NCBI RefSeq assembly: GCF_021462225.1
Contig: NC_061818.1
Location: forward strand, 18,869,462-18,933,461
Direction: 5' to 3'
Source of the DNA: Girardinichthys multiradiatus
Taxonomy: Eukaryota; Chordata; Actinopteri; Cyprinodontiformes; Goodeidae
DNA: 64,000 bases
Notes under the pieces: generated by a model
Database searches by the model: none
What the model saw: only the letters and a program-made list of their open reading frames with translations
What the model was told of the DNA's origin: nothing
Made by a program: the position numbers and the translations under genes
Shown: positions 36,826-49,476 of the stretch, piece by piece
Layout of the letters: each line of letters starts with the position of its first letter
How positions within the stretch are numbered: the stretch's first letter is position 1

Positions 36826-37720
36826 TAAACCTCTTATACTTTTCTGTATTTTATTACGTTACAATCACAAATTGCAGTGTATTTTGTTGGGGTTTTATGC
36901 GATAGACCAAGACCAATTGGTCCATTTTTTTCCATCTGAAAATCATGGCATGCCTTTGAAATTAGGCAATGCTTTTCAGTACGATCTCATTTGCAGGTCT
37001 ATAGGGGTATGTCTCCACCACCTTTGTAGATCTAGAGATGTTTTTTTTTTAACTATTCTTTTATGTTAAAAAGCTCAAGCTCAGTCAGATTGGATGGAGA
37101 GCATATGTGAACATCACTTTTGAGGTTTTTGCTTAGATTCTTAAATGGATTTAAGCCTTGGCTTGGACTGGGCCATTCATACCCATGAATATTCTTTGCT
37201 CTAAACTACTCCATTGTAGTGCTAGTTGTAATGTTAGTCAGTATACTGCTAGAGGCCAAATACTCAACCGTCTCGGAGTGCCCTTTTTTTTAAATTTTTT
37301 TTTCTTGAGGCTTGACCAGATTTGTGAAGTTCACAACTAACATTTGTCCTGTCAAAAGATTCTCCCACCTGAGCTGCTGATATCTGCAGTTCCTCCATAG
37401 TTACAATGAGACTCTTGGCTGCTTCTATTACAACTGCTCTCCTTTCCCTGCCTATCAAATTAGGTAGGCAACCATGTCTTGGTGGATTTGCAGTACTGCT
37501 ATATTCTCTTCATTTTCGATGATAGACAATAGGCAGTAAGATGTTCTTAGGATATTGTTTTGTAATTTAATATTTAACACCTCCACAACCCTATTACTAA
37601 GTTTTGTGTTGTGTTCATTGGTGCCCATTATATCATTTGTTCACGTATGTTCTTTAAGAAACCCCAGAAACCTTCAAATAACAGCTGTTGTTGTACTCCA
37701 ATAAATGTAGCTTTAATGCC
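36826..37720 (-). mobile_element. Tc1-like relic, internally deleted
   Basis: Same general family as the host relic at 29229-32245. It has 'attttattacgttacaatcac' at the left, 'aagctcaagctcagtcagattgg' and 'gattctcccacctgagctgct'. On the minus strand, residues such as AAKSLIVTMEELQISAAQVGES (37264-37458) correspond to the transposase DNA-binding region. The catalytic core is deleted and stops occur throughout. Confidence 0.75.
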
Positions 37721-39745
37721 AAATTAATATTTAAGCAAGTGATCATTTAACCAGACCAACATGCAGAACAATGAGAATTGAGGAAGTTCAGTACATTATG
37801 ACAAAACTATAACATTCTCAATATTATTGATCCACTTAAGCAGTGAAGGTGACAAATAGGCTGCATGATAAATGTGGCCTTCTGGGAGATTTAAATATTT
37901 TGTAAAACTGAACTGCATACATTTGGTTTGTAAAGTAGGACATTCTTCTCAGGTCACTGCTAAAAAGTGTTCTCTGCCCAGTCTAGGGCAAATGTATTTT
38001 TGGGTGTTCTTTTGCCCACAGCTATACATTGATTACTTACAGAGCCTGCAAAGCACACACCCACACACACCTCAGACCACCAGTGTTAAAGGGGATTTAA
38101 TTTCTTACATATTTATTCGCTTTAGAGCGTATTGCACCTAATATTGGTATTTTTATTGATCCTTTCAAAGCAGATTAAGAGGATATTTCTTTTTTATTAC
38201 ATTTGAGCACTGAATATTATTTCCAGTTGAAGTTTCTTTAATGCAATTAAAGCAACCTTATTCATTTTATCATCCTTGCTTTAAAGTGTTTATTCTGGTA
38301 CATTAGAGCCTAACTGTGGGTAACCTCAAGTGCTGCTTTTTATTTATTCATTTACTTTTATTTATTAGGTGCCCTGTACATCCAAGAATGTGTCATTAGA
38401 TGTTTATCTGTGTATGCATTTATGGATGTCCTCGTCACATCACTCGAAACTGAAGCAAAGCTAATCACTTCACTGCTTCCCAGTGGATAGGGCTAATGTG
38501 CTTAAGCAGCCCTGAGGGATCTGATGCTTGACAGTGTAGAACGGCCTCTCTGCCCGCTGTCACAATCCCAATGTGCTTTTTTTTTTTTTTTTTTCTCTTA
38601 CAGGAACCTTCTGTCTTTCTCCAACCTCCCAGTTTAATTCATAACTTGTCAATCTTTTTCTGCCAGCTGTTTATTGCTAAATCGAAATCATCACAGTTTC
38701 AAAATAGGGAACATTGCTAAGGGATAGAAAGTGGCTTTTTTAAAGACTAAACACTGCATTTTTCCAGATCATAAATAATTTCTCCTTGTAGACTAAAATA
38801 TTCTGATCTATAATTCTGTTTCAGTGTTTTGTTCTACATTCTGCCAAGAAAGACTTTATTGCCACTGTTTCTAACTAGACATAGTGTCTTTCCTTATTCA
38901 TTTTTTTCATCTTTCTCTCTGTTGGTAGGGGTAAAATGCAGTTCATTAACCACTGGACTCTTGAACAGAGCTTTCTTTTGGTCAATTAGACTTTGATCAG
39001 CTATAATAATTATGTGGTTCCAAAAGGTTTTGCTCATTGACACCAAAGAAACACTCTGTGAATCCCACATTAAGTATTTCAGTTTAAATATAAGCACCTT
39101 TTCGTTACTGATATCACACAACACACTCAGAACATAGTGGGACAGGAAGCATTCATCTAACAGAGCTCCTAAGCATTCTTGATTCTGCTTATCGAAAATT
39201 AGTAAGTATGAAATCAGGAGTACATAAAGGGAACAGGAAAATGCGACCTGCTTGATTTATTTGAAAGGTCCCTTTAAGGCCCTTAGCAAGCAAGTATTGT
39301 CAGGTATGCCACGACTAAGATTCGAATGCTCTGTTGTTTTTTTGGATGTGACAAGATCCTCAGGGAACAAGAGGATCAGAACGCAGAAAGCACAACAAAT
39401 ATTTAAAAAAAGTATTGCAAACATAGTGCAACGTAGTGGGTTAAGTCCCTAGCCACTATAATAAGCAGCAACAAGCACACCCCAAACATCTGGCTGTGTA
39501 CACAAACAACGAAAAGGAGAAAGGTTAGAGTGTAGGAGTTCAGGCTCCTGCAGGTGAGCATAAATGTACGTACTTTAACAATATAGAGTTTTCTAGTAAT
39601 ATCAATACAAACCGTGATCATGAGGCAGACCTGGAGACAGGCCAGTTTAGAAAAGTAAAATTGTCTATCATACTCATAGTTAGCATCTGAGCATCAAGAG
39701 GGACCAACCAAACCAGCCATGCCATACCAACGATCACAGTTCAGT
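37721..39745. other. unassigned non-coding stretch
   Basis: No element or gene recognised. A T run lies at about 38578-38594. The segment 38440-38570 is more balanced in composition than its surroundings and could be conserved non-coding sequence; this is a guess. Confidence 0.5.
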
Positions 39746-40537
39746 TTATGTTTCAGTTCCAGTGGCTGCATCGAGGATGGTCTTCTTTATGTATTTTATG
39801 GCCTTCATGGGATCCAGAAGCTCTTTACCATCCTCTTTGTATGTAATTTTGAATCTTGCTGGATAAAGTAATGCAATGCGCATGTCACTTCGCCCTCGCA
39901 AAGCTTTCCGTATATACGAAAAAGCGGCGTGTGCCTTTGCCACGCTGGTAGCGTAATCCGGGAAGATTGCGTTTCTTTTACCGTTGTAGGTCAGCGGGGC
40001 TTGATCTCTGGCTCTCCTCAGAATGTCAGCAGCGTCTCCATCATAATGCAGCTTGGCGATGATCACACATCTCCAGGTTTCTTAGGTGCAGTCGTTCGGT
40101 GCGACTTTCACATCCCTATCCATCTGCAGCACTTCTTTAATAATTTTTGAAACCTCTTTAGGGCTGGCAGAGTTCAGCTGCTTCTTAATGCCGACTACAC
40201 GGATATTCCCGCGCCTCATCCTCCCTTCCATGTCCTCGCACTTGTCCCGTAATTTGACCAGTTCACTCTGAAGTTCAGCCATGGTAGTCTGCAGTGTGTT
40301 TACCTTGTCAGACCACGTAGACAGCCCACCTTTCATATCTTCAATGTCTGTTTCGAAAGAGGAAATTTCTGCTCGTATAGCAGTGGCATTGCTGGCTATT
40401 TCAGCCCTGACAGCGTTGATGTCAGCCCTGAGGGTGGTGAATTCTTCAGACAGAGCACTCCTCATTTCCTCTCTTATAATTTTTGAAATTTCCCCTCTAA
40501 TAGAGGCAAAAATGTCAGCTTTTATCTCCTCACTCAT
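39746..40537 (-). pseudogene. L1-type LINE ORF1, orphan
   Basis: The minus strand encodes an L1-like ORF1 protein, an RNA-binding chaperone that coats LINE RNA. The N-terminal 90 or so residues form a coiled coil with repeated charged heptads (SEEIKADIFASIRGEISKII, then runs of RAEI). The RRM follows with RMRRGNIRVVGI, and then the C-terminal domain (IIAKLHYDGDAADILRRA, NAIFPDYATSVAKAHAAF, LLYPARFKI). The halves are in the same frame, but a short stretch between them (about 40067-40110) reads sensibly only in another frame (TTAPKKPGDV), so two compensating indels and a stop break it. No ORF2 follows downstream. Confidence 0.85.
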
Positions 40538-42788
40538 ACCAGGGCTCTTGGGTCATGCATCGTCTTCTGGAATGCACTGCCAAGTGGATCTGGAGTTTGC
40601 CGTTAGCTTTGATGCACTACCGTCATACTTGAATTCACGAAGTTTATCCACCATTTATCAAGGGATTTCAACTGGAACCGACTCTCTACGGTCCAAAACT
40701 ATTATCAATCCAGTTTAGGTCACCTTTAGTAAGAAGTTGTCGTTTTTTAAACCAAAAATGTTAATAAACCTGCAGGAGCTCTGAGAAAACTGTCTTTACT
40801 CCATCTAGGCTCAACATATTACTGACACAAAGTCAGAAAACAAACTCCTCCATCATTCTTATCAAATGAATAAGTCAGTATTAATTTTGTAATATTCTAA
40901 AGTTAAATAGTAAGTAATTTAGTCAGACAACCGCTGAGAGCAGATTCCATCACTTTTCGAAAGATTTCTAATTGAAAAGCAGTGTTGGACAGATAAAATG
41001 AAAATGAGCTTTAATGAAAGAAGATGAAAGTATTGAAAGAGGATGATGAGGCATGAGCTAAACGTTGTGGGGGGAGGGGGTAGTGAGAGCAAACTAGACA
41101 GGTAAAAGAAATACCTCGAAAATCGAGGTATTGAGGGAGATGCCAAGGGCTAATGTAAATTATTTAGTGCATGTGAATGACTGTTCAGAAGCCAGAAAGG
41201 GATTTAGGTGCTGATGGGATCATTAAAATCAATTTGTTTGCATGCAAAACAGCCTTCTCTCACCACCAAGGATCAACCACCTTAGATCTGCTTAAACTAG
41301 ACCAGCTGAGCAAATCAAGAGGTTTTTTGTTTGTTTTTTAAGAGTGGCAGAGACAACATTTGGGGTAAGGATAGATTTTAGCATTCTGCCAAGGGTACCA
41401 AAGAAAAAATCAAAAGAGAATAAAAAAATCAAAGGAACTCTGAGGCTGAGGCTATAATGATACACAGGCATACCAGTTGATGCATGAAAAATTGGGAAGC
41501 TGAATTTGAGTTCAGTTGGATGTTTCTTGTGGATAAGATGCTTCACTCTGTAAGCTACAAGCTCATCATGAGTTTGAAGTATCAGTGGCATCCTTCTTGC
41601 CAGGTGCATGGCTGTTTGTTTGTAGCCAAAACACAGAAATGTAAACCGTTGCTCACTTATGTAGATTAACCCTGGCGGGTTTCACACTTCATGGCCTCAA
41701 ATTGACTAAAAATGTAAAGAAAGCTGTGAACAAGGCTATAAGCAATCAAATGACAATATGTCCCTCTCTTTCCTTCTGCCTACTTTACCCCACTTGATCT
41801 TGTATCTGTGTTTTATTTTCACCCATTCTGCCTTCTTTCCCTCTCGCTGATCCCCTTTTTATATTCATGACTCTACTGTAGCCTACTCTGCTTCTCACAT
41901 CTCCCTCCTCAGCTTTCCTGTCCTCTCCACTCCTCACCTTTCTGTCCTCCCTGTCTTCTCAAGCTTCCTGTGCTTACCTCCCCCTGCCTTCTTTCCGTTG
42001 CCTGGCACACGCTCATGTGGCATCAAAATTCTTTATATTTATGAGAGGCTTTGTTTTACTCTGTGTGTGCATGGAAGTTTGTATGGTATGTGTGTGTGTG
42101 GATGAGTGGGTGGGAGGCTGAGGCGAGCCACAAATGCTCCAAGAGCCATATTCAAATCTTGTTTCACACTGCTGATGTGAAAAGACCTGACGCAGCCCTC
42201 TGCAAGAGAAGGAAGGCATGAACAGAAAGAGAAGGAGGATGAGATCGAGAGGAAGGAGGATTCTGACCGAAGGGAAGGAAATGATGCCGGAGACGGCCCT
42301 GAAAACGGAGGAGGAGAGTGAGGGACATGACATCAGGGCAGAGCAGAATAATAGCTGTTGGCATTAAGCTACCTACAGGAAGTGTGCAACATTAGGCAAG
42401 GGAGACAGGGAGTTATACCACACAGGCAGTACTGAAAGAAGGATTGAGAAACGAGAAAACCGCCATTATGAAAATAGAAAAATATTTGTAATCTCTCAAG
42501 CTTCAGAACTTCTCAGTTTTTTTAACTTCATTGCAGAACTCACTCCTCTTTTCTCCACTTAAAGCTCTGCCCCTTTCCCCAAACTCCTTTTTTTCCTCTG
42601 TTCACTGCCCACATCCTTGCACAGTGTGTTTGTTTGCAAATTAAGTAATTAAGAAGCTACATTGCTTCATTAGACATTTTAGGTTTGAGGAGAGGGGTGA
42701 AGACAAAAAGCAGCAAGGAAATGGAAGGATAGGCATTCAGGCTTTGGTGTTGGTCTGCACTTCAGTATTACTCATGCCTTTATGATTA
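40538..42788. other. unassigned; polypyrimidine then polypurine tracts
   Basis: No gene. 40540-40730 may be LINE 5' leader belonging to the ORF1 pseudogene. 41764-42000 is strongly CT-rich on the plus strand, while 42190-42330 is strongly GA-rich. Nothing else is assignable. Confidence 0.5.
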
Positions 42789-42790
42789 TA

Positions 42791-44059
42791 CAATGCTCAA
42801 AAAAATAAAGGGAACACTTAAACAATACAATATAACTCCAAGTACATCAAACTTAGGAAGCAACACTGATTGACAATCAGTTTCACATGCTGTTGTGTAA
42901 ATGGAATAGACAACAGGGGGAAATCTTTGGTGATTAGCAAGACACTCAATAAAGGAGTGGTTCTGCAGGTGGGGACCACAGACCACTTCTCAGTACCTAT
43001 GCTTTCTGGTTGATGTTTAGGTCACTTTTGAATGTTGGTTGTGCTTTCACACTCGTGGTAGTATGAGACAGACTCTACAACCCACACAAGTGGCTCAGGT
43101 AGTGCAGCTCATCCAGGATGGCACATCAATGCGAGCTCTGACAAGAAGGTGTCTGTCAGCGTAGTGTCCAGAGCCTGGAGGAGCCTGGAGGCGCTACCGG
43201 GAGACAGGCCAGTACACCAAGAGACGTGGAGGAGGCCGTAGGAGGTCAACAACCCAGTTAGAAACCGACTCCATGAGGATGGTATGTGGGCCTGACATCC
43301 ACAAATGGGGGTTGTGTTCACAGTCCAACACTGTGCAGGACGCTTGGCATTTGCCAGAGAACACCAAGATTGGCAAATTCACCACTGGTGCCCTGTGCTC
43401 TTCACAGATGAAAGCAGATCCACACTGAGCACATGTGACAGACGTAACAGAGTCTGGAGACACCGTGGAAAGCGATCTGCTGCCTTCAGCACCTAATGCA
43501 GGACAATGCTAAACCTCATGTGGCTGGAGTGTGTCAGCAGTTCCTGCAAGATGAAGACATTGAAGTTATGGACTGACCCGCCCGTTCCCCAGATCTGAAT
43601 CCGATTGAGCACATCTAGGACATCATGTCTCGCTCCATCCACCAACGTCACGTTGCACCACAGACTGTCCAGGAGTTTGCGGATGCTTTAGTCCAGGTCT
43701 GGGAGGAGATCCCTCAGGAGACCATCCACCGTCTCATCAGGAGCATGTCCAGGCATTGTAGGGAGGTCATACAGGCACATGGAGGCCTCACACAACACTG
43801 AGCCTCATTTTGACTTGTTTTAAGGACATTACATCAAAGTTGGATCAGCCTTTAGTGTGTTTTTGCACCTCAATTTTGTGTATGACTCCAAATCCAGGCC
43901 TCCATTGGTTAATAAATTTAATTTCTATTCATGATTTTTGTGTGATTTTGTTGTCAGCACATTCAACTTTGTACAGAACAAAGTATTCAATTAGAATATT
44001 TCATTCATTCAGATCTAGGATGTGTTATTTGAGAGTTCCCTTTATTTTTTTGAGCAGTG
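42791..44059 (+). mobile_element. Tc1-like transposon, fourth family (dead)
   Basis: 1269-bp element flanked by TA (42789-42790 and 44060-44061). Inverted ends are about 28 bp: CAATGCTCAAAAAAATAAAG at left and, inverted, CACTGCTCAAAAAAATAAAG at right. The transposase is on the plus strand, with 34 codons between the second Asp and the Glu. This terminus is distinct from the DD34E, DD36E and DD38E copies elsewhere in the window. Confidence 0.92.
43063..43801 (+). pseudogene. Tc1-like transposase, heavily broken
   Basis: Begins [20 protein letters not shown] at 43063 and ends HGGLTQH with TGA at 43799-43801. At 739 bp it is far short of a usual 330-350 codon enzyme. An internal deletion joins WRHRGKRSA, just after the first catalytic site (LFTDESR), directly to the QDNAKPH motif, losing roughly 90 residues. 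Further damage: an early stop near 43162, and TGA and TAG codons where Trp is expected around PARSPDLNPIEH. Frames change at least once. Confidence 0.88.
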
Positions 44060-44061
44060 TA

Positions 44062-44694
44062 TATTCCCTTTAAAAACTGTAAAATTCTGTGCTTCACCAT
44101 ATTTCTTTAAGTTATACTGCATTTGTTTCCACATAGCCTCAGCCGTTTAGAAACTCTGCCTTGTTCCCTGTTTCTGGCCTTGTATTTCTATCTCTCACCC
44201 CCCTCAGGTTCACCATCTCCTCTGGAACTCTATCTTCTCTCTGTCACTCTCGCTTACAGTACATTTTCGTGGTGTGTTGTTTTTCTTTTTTTCTGTCTCT
44301 TCTTTCTCGCTTGACTCCATCACCTCATCCCTGTGTTTAAAGTCCAGCCTTCCAACTCCTTGGCTTCCCTTTCCCCTCAAACTCCTGTCTTGTCTACTCT
44401 CTTCTTCATAATCTTTTTATTTATTTTTTTACTTTTTTCCCTAAACCTCATTCATCTATTGGTTTTCACTGTCTCAATTACTAGAGTAAAATGCTAAAAT
44501 TTTGGATGTCTAAACAACCTAAATGCATATGATATATTTATTATTTTTGGTGAACCAAATAGGGAGATTCTGGCAGGTAAAGGTTAGCATTTTGACCTCA
44601 CCCATGGTCCTCCCCAGAGTTGAAAATTAAAAACTTTTGTCAACAAAAACAATTAACAATTAAAAGTTCAACAATTAAAAGTTTAACAATTAAA
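44062..44694. other. unassigned; CT-rich and AT-rich tracts
   Basis: 44130-44450 is pyrimidine-rich on the plus strand. 44640-44700 is a short array built on 'caattaaaagttca'. No gene. Confidence 0.5.
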
Positions 44695-44708
44695 AACAAG
44701 TCACATCA

Positions 44709-44899
44709 GGCACGGCACTGACGGTTCAGGGGTTAAGCGTGCGACCAAATACAGAGGCTACAGTCCTTGAAGCGGCTGTTCCAGGTTTGAATCCTGGACC
44801 TGGTGACATTTACCGAATGTCTCCCCCTCTCTCTACCCCTCATTCCTGTCGACCTACTGTCAACAATAAAGGCCACTAGTGCTTTAAAAAAAAAAAAAA
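44709..44899 (+). mobile_element. tRNA-derived SINE (family 2)
   Basis: A 191-bp SINE with an A-like box (ggggttaagcgtg), a box B-like ggtttgaatcc, a polypyrimidine body (ctccccctctctctacccct), 'caataaaggccactag' and a run of about 15 A. It is flanked by 14-bp target duplications AACAAGTCACATCA (44695-44708) and AACAAGTGGCATCA (44900-44913), with two mismatches. Transcribed by RNA polymerase III in principle; mobilised by a partner LINE. Confidence 0.88.
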
Positions 44900-44919
44900 A
44901 ACAAGTGGCATCACAGTAA

Positions 44920-45715
44920 CATGTATTTCCTCATCCATCCAAATAATTGAAAGGTTTCCCAATCACTCCCATCATCACAGGTGTATAAAATCAAGCACCT
45001 AGGCGTGAAGCCTGTCTCTACAAACATTTGTGAAAGAATAGGTCACTCTTAGGAGTTGTCATGGTATGACATCCTTGGACTTGGTTTGTGTTTTTGTATT
45101 AAGCGTGCTTAGGTCTATGGTTTCCTTTATTGTTAATTAGTTCCACCTGTCCCTTATGCCTCCATGTCTCCTTGCCACACCTGTTCTTAGTTCCTGTGAT
45201 TACCTGCCTTTGTTTTCTCCTTGTATATTAGTTGGTCTGTGTTCTTTGTTCCCCGCTGGTTCCTCCGTCACTATTCCTCGTTCACTACCCTTGTTTATGC
45301 TCAGTTTTGCTACGTTACAGAACTATGTACACATGTACGTTTTTGGCTCGACTCATGTTTGTACTTGTTGGATTATGTTATGTTTTGGAGACCTTTAATT
45401 AAAGAAAAGTCTTCCTCTCATCATGCGGCTGCCAAGCTCTTATCTGCACTTTGGTCCAATCCAAACCCAGAACGTGATAGGAGTTCAGTGAATTCCAGCA
45501 TAGTACTGTGATAGGATGCCACAACAAGTCCAGGCGTGAAATTTCCTCGCTCCTAAATATTCCATCGTCAACTGTCAGTGGTATTATAAGAAAGTGGAAG
45601 TGATTGGGAATGACAACAACTCATCCATGAAGGGGTAGCCCATATAAGCTGACGCAGCGGGGAAGGTTGGACCAACATCATATTGAACCATATGGATTAA
45701 GAATGGGATATCCAC
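44920..45715 (+). mobile_element. Tc1 relic split by a solo LTR, core deleted
   Basis: The left part has 'gtgtataaaatcaagcacct' and the start region 'tgtgaaagaataggtcactc', corresponding to the 5' leader and first codons of a fish Tc1 transposase. After the LTR it resumes with 'tcagtgaattccag', 'cgtgaaatttcctcgctcct' (helix-turn-helix region) and 'aactgtcagtggtattataa'. It then jumps near 45660 to the C-terminal end 'ggttggaccaacatcatatt'. The whole catalytic core is missing, so this was a non-autonomous remnant. Family by recalled resemblance. Confidence 0.75.
45057..45479 (+). mobile_element. solo LTR, 423 bp, GGAGT target duplication
   Basis: Starts TGTCATGGTATGACATCC and ends AACGTGATA (expected GTGACA, one substitution). 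It is flanked by exact 5-bp duplications GGAGT (45052-45056 and 45480-45484). The internal sequence is CT-rich with 'ccttgtatattagttgg' as a TATA-like stretch and 'attaaag' near 45399 as a possible polyadenylation signal. No internal retroelement genes. It has the look of a Gypsy-type fish LTR. Removing it restores continuous Tc1 relic sequence. Confidence 0.88.
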
Positions 45716-47980
45716 AGCCAGGAATAAAGAGACATTACTTCTTTTGGTTTGAGAAACACCTGGAGTAAACACACAACAACAGTGAACTTTCCCAGAGAAG
45801 CTGAGAAGAGATATGCTTTAATAACTGGAATGCAATGTGTCCTTTTTCATGATATAAGGAATACCAAAACATTGCTTCCTACTAAAGGTTGCCAAACATT
45901 GCCAGTCACAACTCTTTTTTAGTGGCACTACTACATTTGGTGCTCGGTGTAAACATTAAATGGTGTTCTGTTTGACTGACAGGACCAGTCTGTCAGACCA
46001 AGCAGAACTAACTGCTGAATTGTAACCTAATCAAGAATCTTCTCAGAAATACTCTACCAGAATGGGGTGCTTAGCGCTCTAAAAGGCTATAAATGAATGG
46101 CCTTGGGCCAGATGAGATCTTTATTCTTGTGAATTTTATTTGAAAAGCAATGCCAAAACTACCTGGAAAAATGCTGTGGTTACGTCTGAATGAAGAAAGC
46201 CATAATGTTTTTTACACAAGTGGTGGTGTTCTCAACCAGCCTGGTAATGATGCATGTTTATCATATGTTAATTTAAGCACATTGCATGGTTTCAACATAA
46301 ATAGCAAAAGGGTTTAAGAAAAGATGCTGATTTCATGTTTTTCTCTGTACCAGTCTGCATCCATATACCAAGTCACCTCTACCCAAACCCTATATCGCCG
46401 CCTAGGCTTACTTGCTCACTGATAATAGGCCTTCTGGTCAAAGACATAATATATGATTAAACAGAAGCAAAATTATGATCCAATAAATGCACCTTTCTCA
46501 TCCTTAAAGGCTGAGGAACTCTTTGATTTGTATGTTTTCATACCTGTCTCCTACTGTTGCTTGTCCAGCCAACACAAAAATATTGAAGCACTCCAATATT
46601 ATATATAGGGACAGACACAGTAAATGCATCAGTAATGAACACCAATTTGTCTGATCTCACAAGCATGCACAAACACACAATTGCATGCACACTCTGTCAA
46701 GGCAGCTTTCATTTCTCATGCATGCCACCTCAGGGTTGATATCAAGGCTTTGTCTGCTCTCTCTTTGGGTCGTTCCCTCCCTCTCGCTCACACAGTCACA
46801 AAAAAGCATGCACAAACACTCTTTCCCACAGGCACATCACCTCCCGCCCTTTCTGCCAGAGTTTTCAAACTTTGGATAGCAGCTTCCTGTCAGGGCATGA
46901 AAGCAGTGGGAAAAGCTGTTTTTGAAAGGAGGAAGAGAGACAGTGAGCAGACAGGGGGAGAAAAGATAAAGGGTGTCAACAGATGTTTGACTCAATGTGT
47001 TTTGCCTACTGAGGGGAAAAGAGGAATGGATCAGTTATTACTTCTGCTCCTTATCTATCACATCTGGTGAATCCCTCCATAAATAGAGCGACAGTCTTAT
47101 TTTGTTTAAAATTGGCCATTTAATGGTGCTTTTAACCATTTAAGCAACACACGTGACAATGAGAACATCTATTGTCCTCATTAGTTTTACTCGGTCTCCA
47201 CTATGTGTAAAGCAAAAGAAACCATAGGAAAAAATTGTGATGGACGACAACATCTCAAACCGCCATTCAGACTACTCACATAATGTATGTGCACCTGCAG
47301 CGAGTTCACTGGTCTGTCCCTAATTTGGATTGATTGCCTTGAGTCGCTCAACCACTGTTTGTGTACATGGCAAGTATCAGATAACTGCTTGATCTGGATT
47401 GAGAACACGGAGACACACACAGCCGGCAAAGCACAGTGGAAGCTTTGCCACGTAAACCTATAAGATTGACTGTTTGTTTTATTTGGCTCTCCTATCACGA
47501 GCACGCTCTGCCTCACACACTGGCAGCCATGGGAAAATGCTTGTCATTTATCAGGATGAACAAATGACAGCGAGCGCTCTAATAGTAAATCATTGGCAGC
47601 ATTATTGGACCACCCTTCCCTCGCCAATATGGATTTGCATTGGGAAACTGGAAGAGTGTGTAATAAATCAGTCATTAACACAAAGAGGAGTGTGCAGGAA
47701 TACTTCAGCTAAGGGCTGAACTCCACTTTCCCACGTTATTTACACTCATTTATATACATCAGCAAAGATAATGGATGTGGGGATAGGTTGTGTTGAAAAT
47801 TGAATTGTTTTTAAGATCTCATTGTGAGCACTTCTTTCAACCTTTTCAGATCTTCTGTTTTTATAAAATCCTGACAGAAGAAAAACTTCCAGTAGATCCT
47901 TTACTTTAATTGATAAGCCTCCTCAAAACAATATACAGTATTAGCCAAAAGTCCCTTTTAAGCTATTTTCTCCCAACATG
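45716..47980. other. unassigned; possible conserved non-coding part
   Basis: No gene or element recognised. 46680-46900 is CT/CA-rich. 47230-47710 has more even composition with motifs such as aacaaatgacagcgag and taatagtaaatcattggc, and is a candidate regulatory or conserved non-coding element by appearance only. Confidence 0.5.
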
Positions 47981-47982
47981 TA

Positions 47983-48840
47983 CGATGACTTGCAAAAGTA
48001 TTCATATCTCTTGATTTTTATTCACATTTTATTATGTTACAACCTCCAACATCAATGTATTTTATCTGAGTACTCAGAAGACCATATGTGCATAATTGTG
48101 CAGAGGAATGAAAATGATTCATACTCATTACAAATAAAATCTCACCATTGGGGTGCACACGTTAAATGAATATCTTCTGTAAACATGAATTTTCTGGTCT
48201 TATGAGAGATTCTTCATTGGATTTAGGAACGGACTTTGACTCTGCCTCTGTACCACATGAATTTACTTTGTGTAAGGGTAATTGTCCTGCTGGAAAGTGA
48301 ATCTCTGTTCCTGTCTCAAGTCTTTTGTAGGCTTCAAGAAGGTTTTTCTTCCAGTTTTCCCCTGTATTTAGTTCCATCCATTTTCCCATCAACTCTGATC
48401 ATCTTCTCTGAGAATGCTGAGGAAAGGCATGACCACTTCATGATGCTGCCCCCACCATGTTTTGCTGTGGGGAAAGTGTGATGTGCATTGCTAGTTTTCT
48501 TCTCACATATTGTTCTGTATGTAGGACATCTTCCTTCACATGTTTACTATGTCCCATACATTGTTTGTGGCAAACTGCAAACAGGACTTCTTATGATTTT
48601 TGACTATAATCTTTTATTTGTTCACGAATGTTCTCTAACTAACCTTTGCGTCCTCCAGAGAACAGCTGAATTTTTATTATGATTACACATTATTGTACTA
48701 CTAATTGCAAGACCTCTGGAGGCAAGTAGGTTGCACTTATTTATATGTATTTGTCAAGGGGCCTCAATACCTGTGGGCCATTATTGTAAAAAAACATGTC
48801 AGATTCCATTAGTTTGTGTTGCTTTATCACTGAAAATTCC
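47983..48840 (-). mobile_element. Tc1-like relic
   Basis: The left end follows TA (47981-47982) and reads cgatgacttgcaaaagtatt, then 'cattttattatgttacaac'. Inner landmarks are 'ttgtcctgctggaaagtgaa', 'cccatcaactctgatcatct', 'atgatgctgcccccaccatg' and 'tgtggcaaactgcaaacagg', in the order of a common fish Tc1 transposase read from the opposite strand. Frames are broken throughout. It resembles the relics at 29229-32245 and 36826-37720 but keeps different parts. Confidence 0.78.
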
Positions 48841-49203
48841 ACTAAAAGACATGAAAGCTAGAGGTTGCAATATGATACAATGTGAAAAAGAGTAAGGAGG
48901 ATGAACACAGGTGTAAATTCTTGAGCAACTCAAGTGGGGTTTTAAATTTTTTTTCTGCCAGTCTAATACCCTACAGGTCCTGTTGGCAAGATTTCCAAAA
49001 AAAATATTTATTGTCCCTCTCAGTCACCAGGGTGAAAAATAAGATTTTGTTTTAAGGACGAGAATGAGAAAAAACAACCCATGAATGCATTCTTGATTTG
49101 CACATTGATTTGTTCCACACTTGCATTTTTTTCTGCTTCAAACATATCAGGCAATGCATAAATAATCTCATAATACAGAGCTCACTCAGCATACAGCAAA
49201 AAC
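48841..49203. other. unassigned non-coding stretch
   Basis: Nothing assignable. Confidence 0.55.

Positions 49204-49476
<273 letters not shown>

Noticed and set aside
42013..42364. Minus-strand Ser/Leu/Pro-rich open frames
   Set aside because: They derive from the purine-rich tract at 42190-42330 and have no protein features.
45057..45479. Two open frames (45156-45398, 45221-45511) as a gene
   Set aside because: They lie inside the solo LTR and have no protein features.
46681..47070. 129-codon plus-strand open frame
   Set aside because: Compositionally biased CT/CA-rich start and no motif; no support for an exon.
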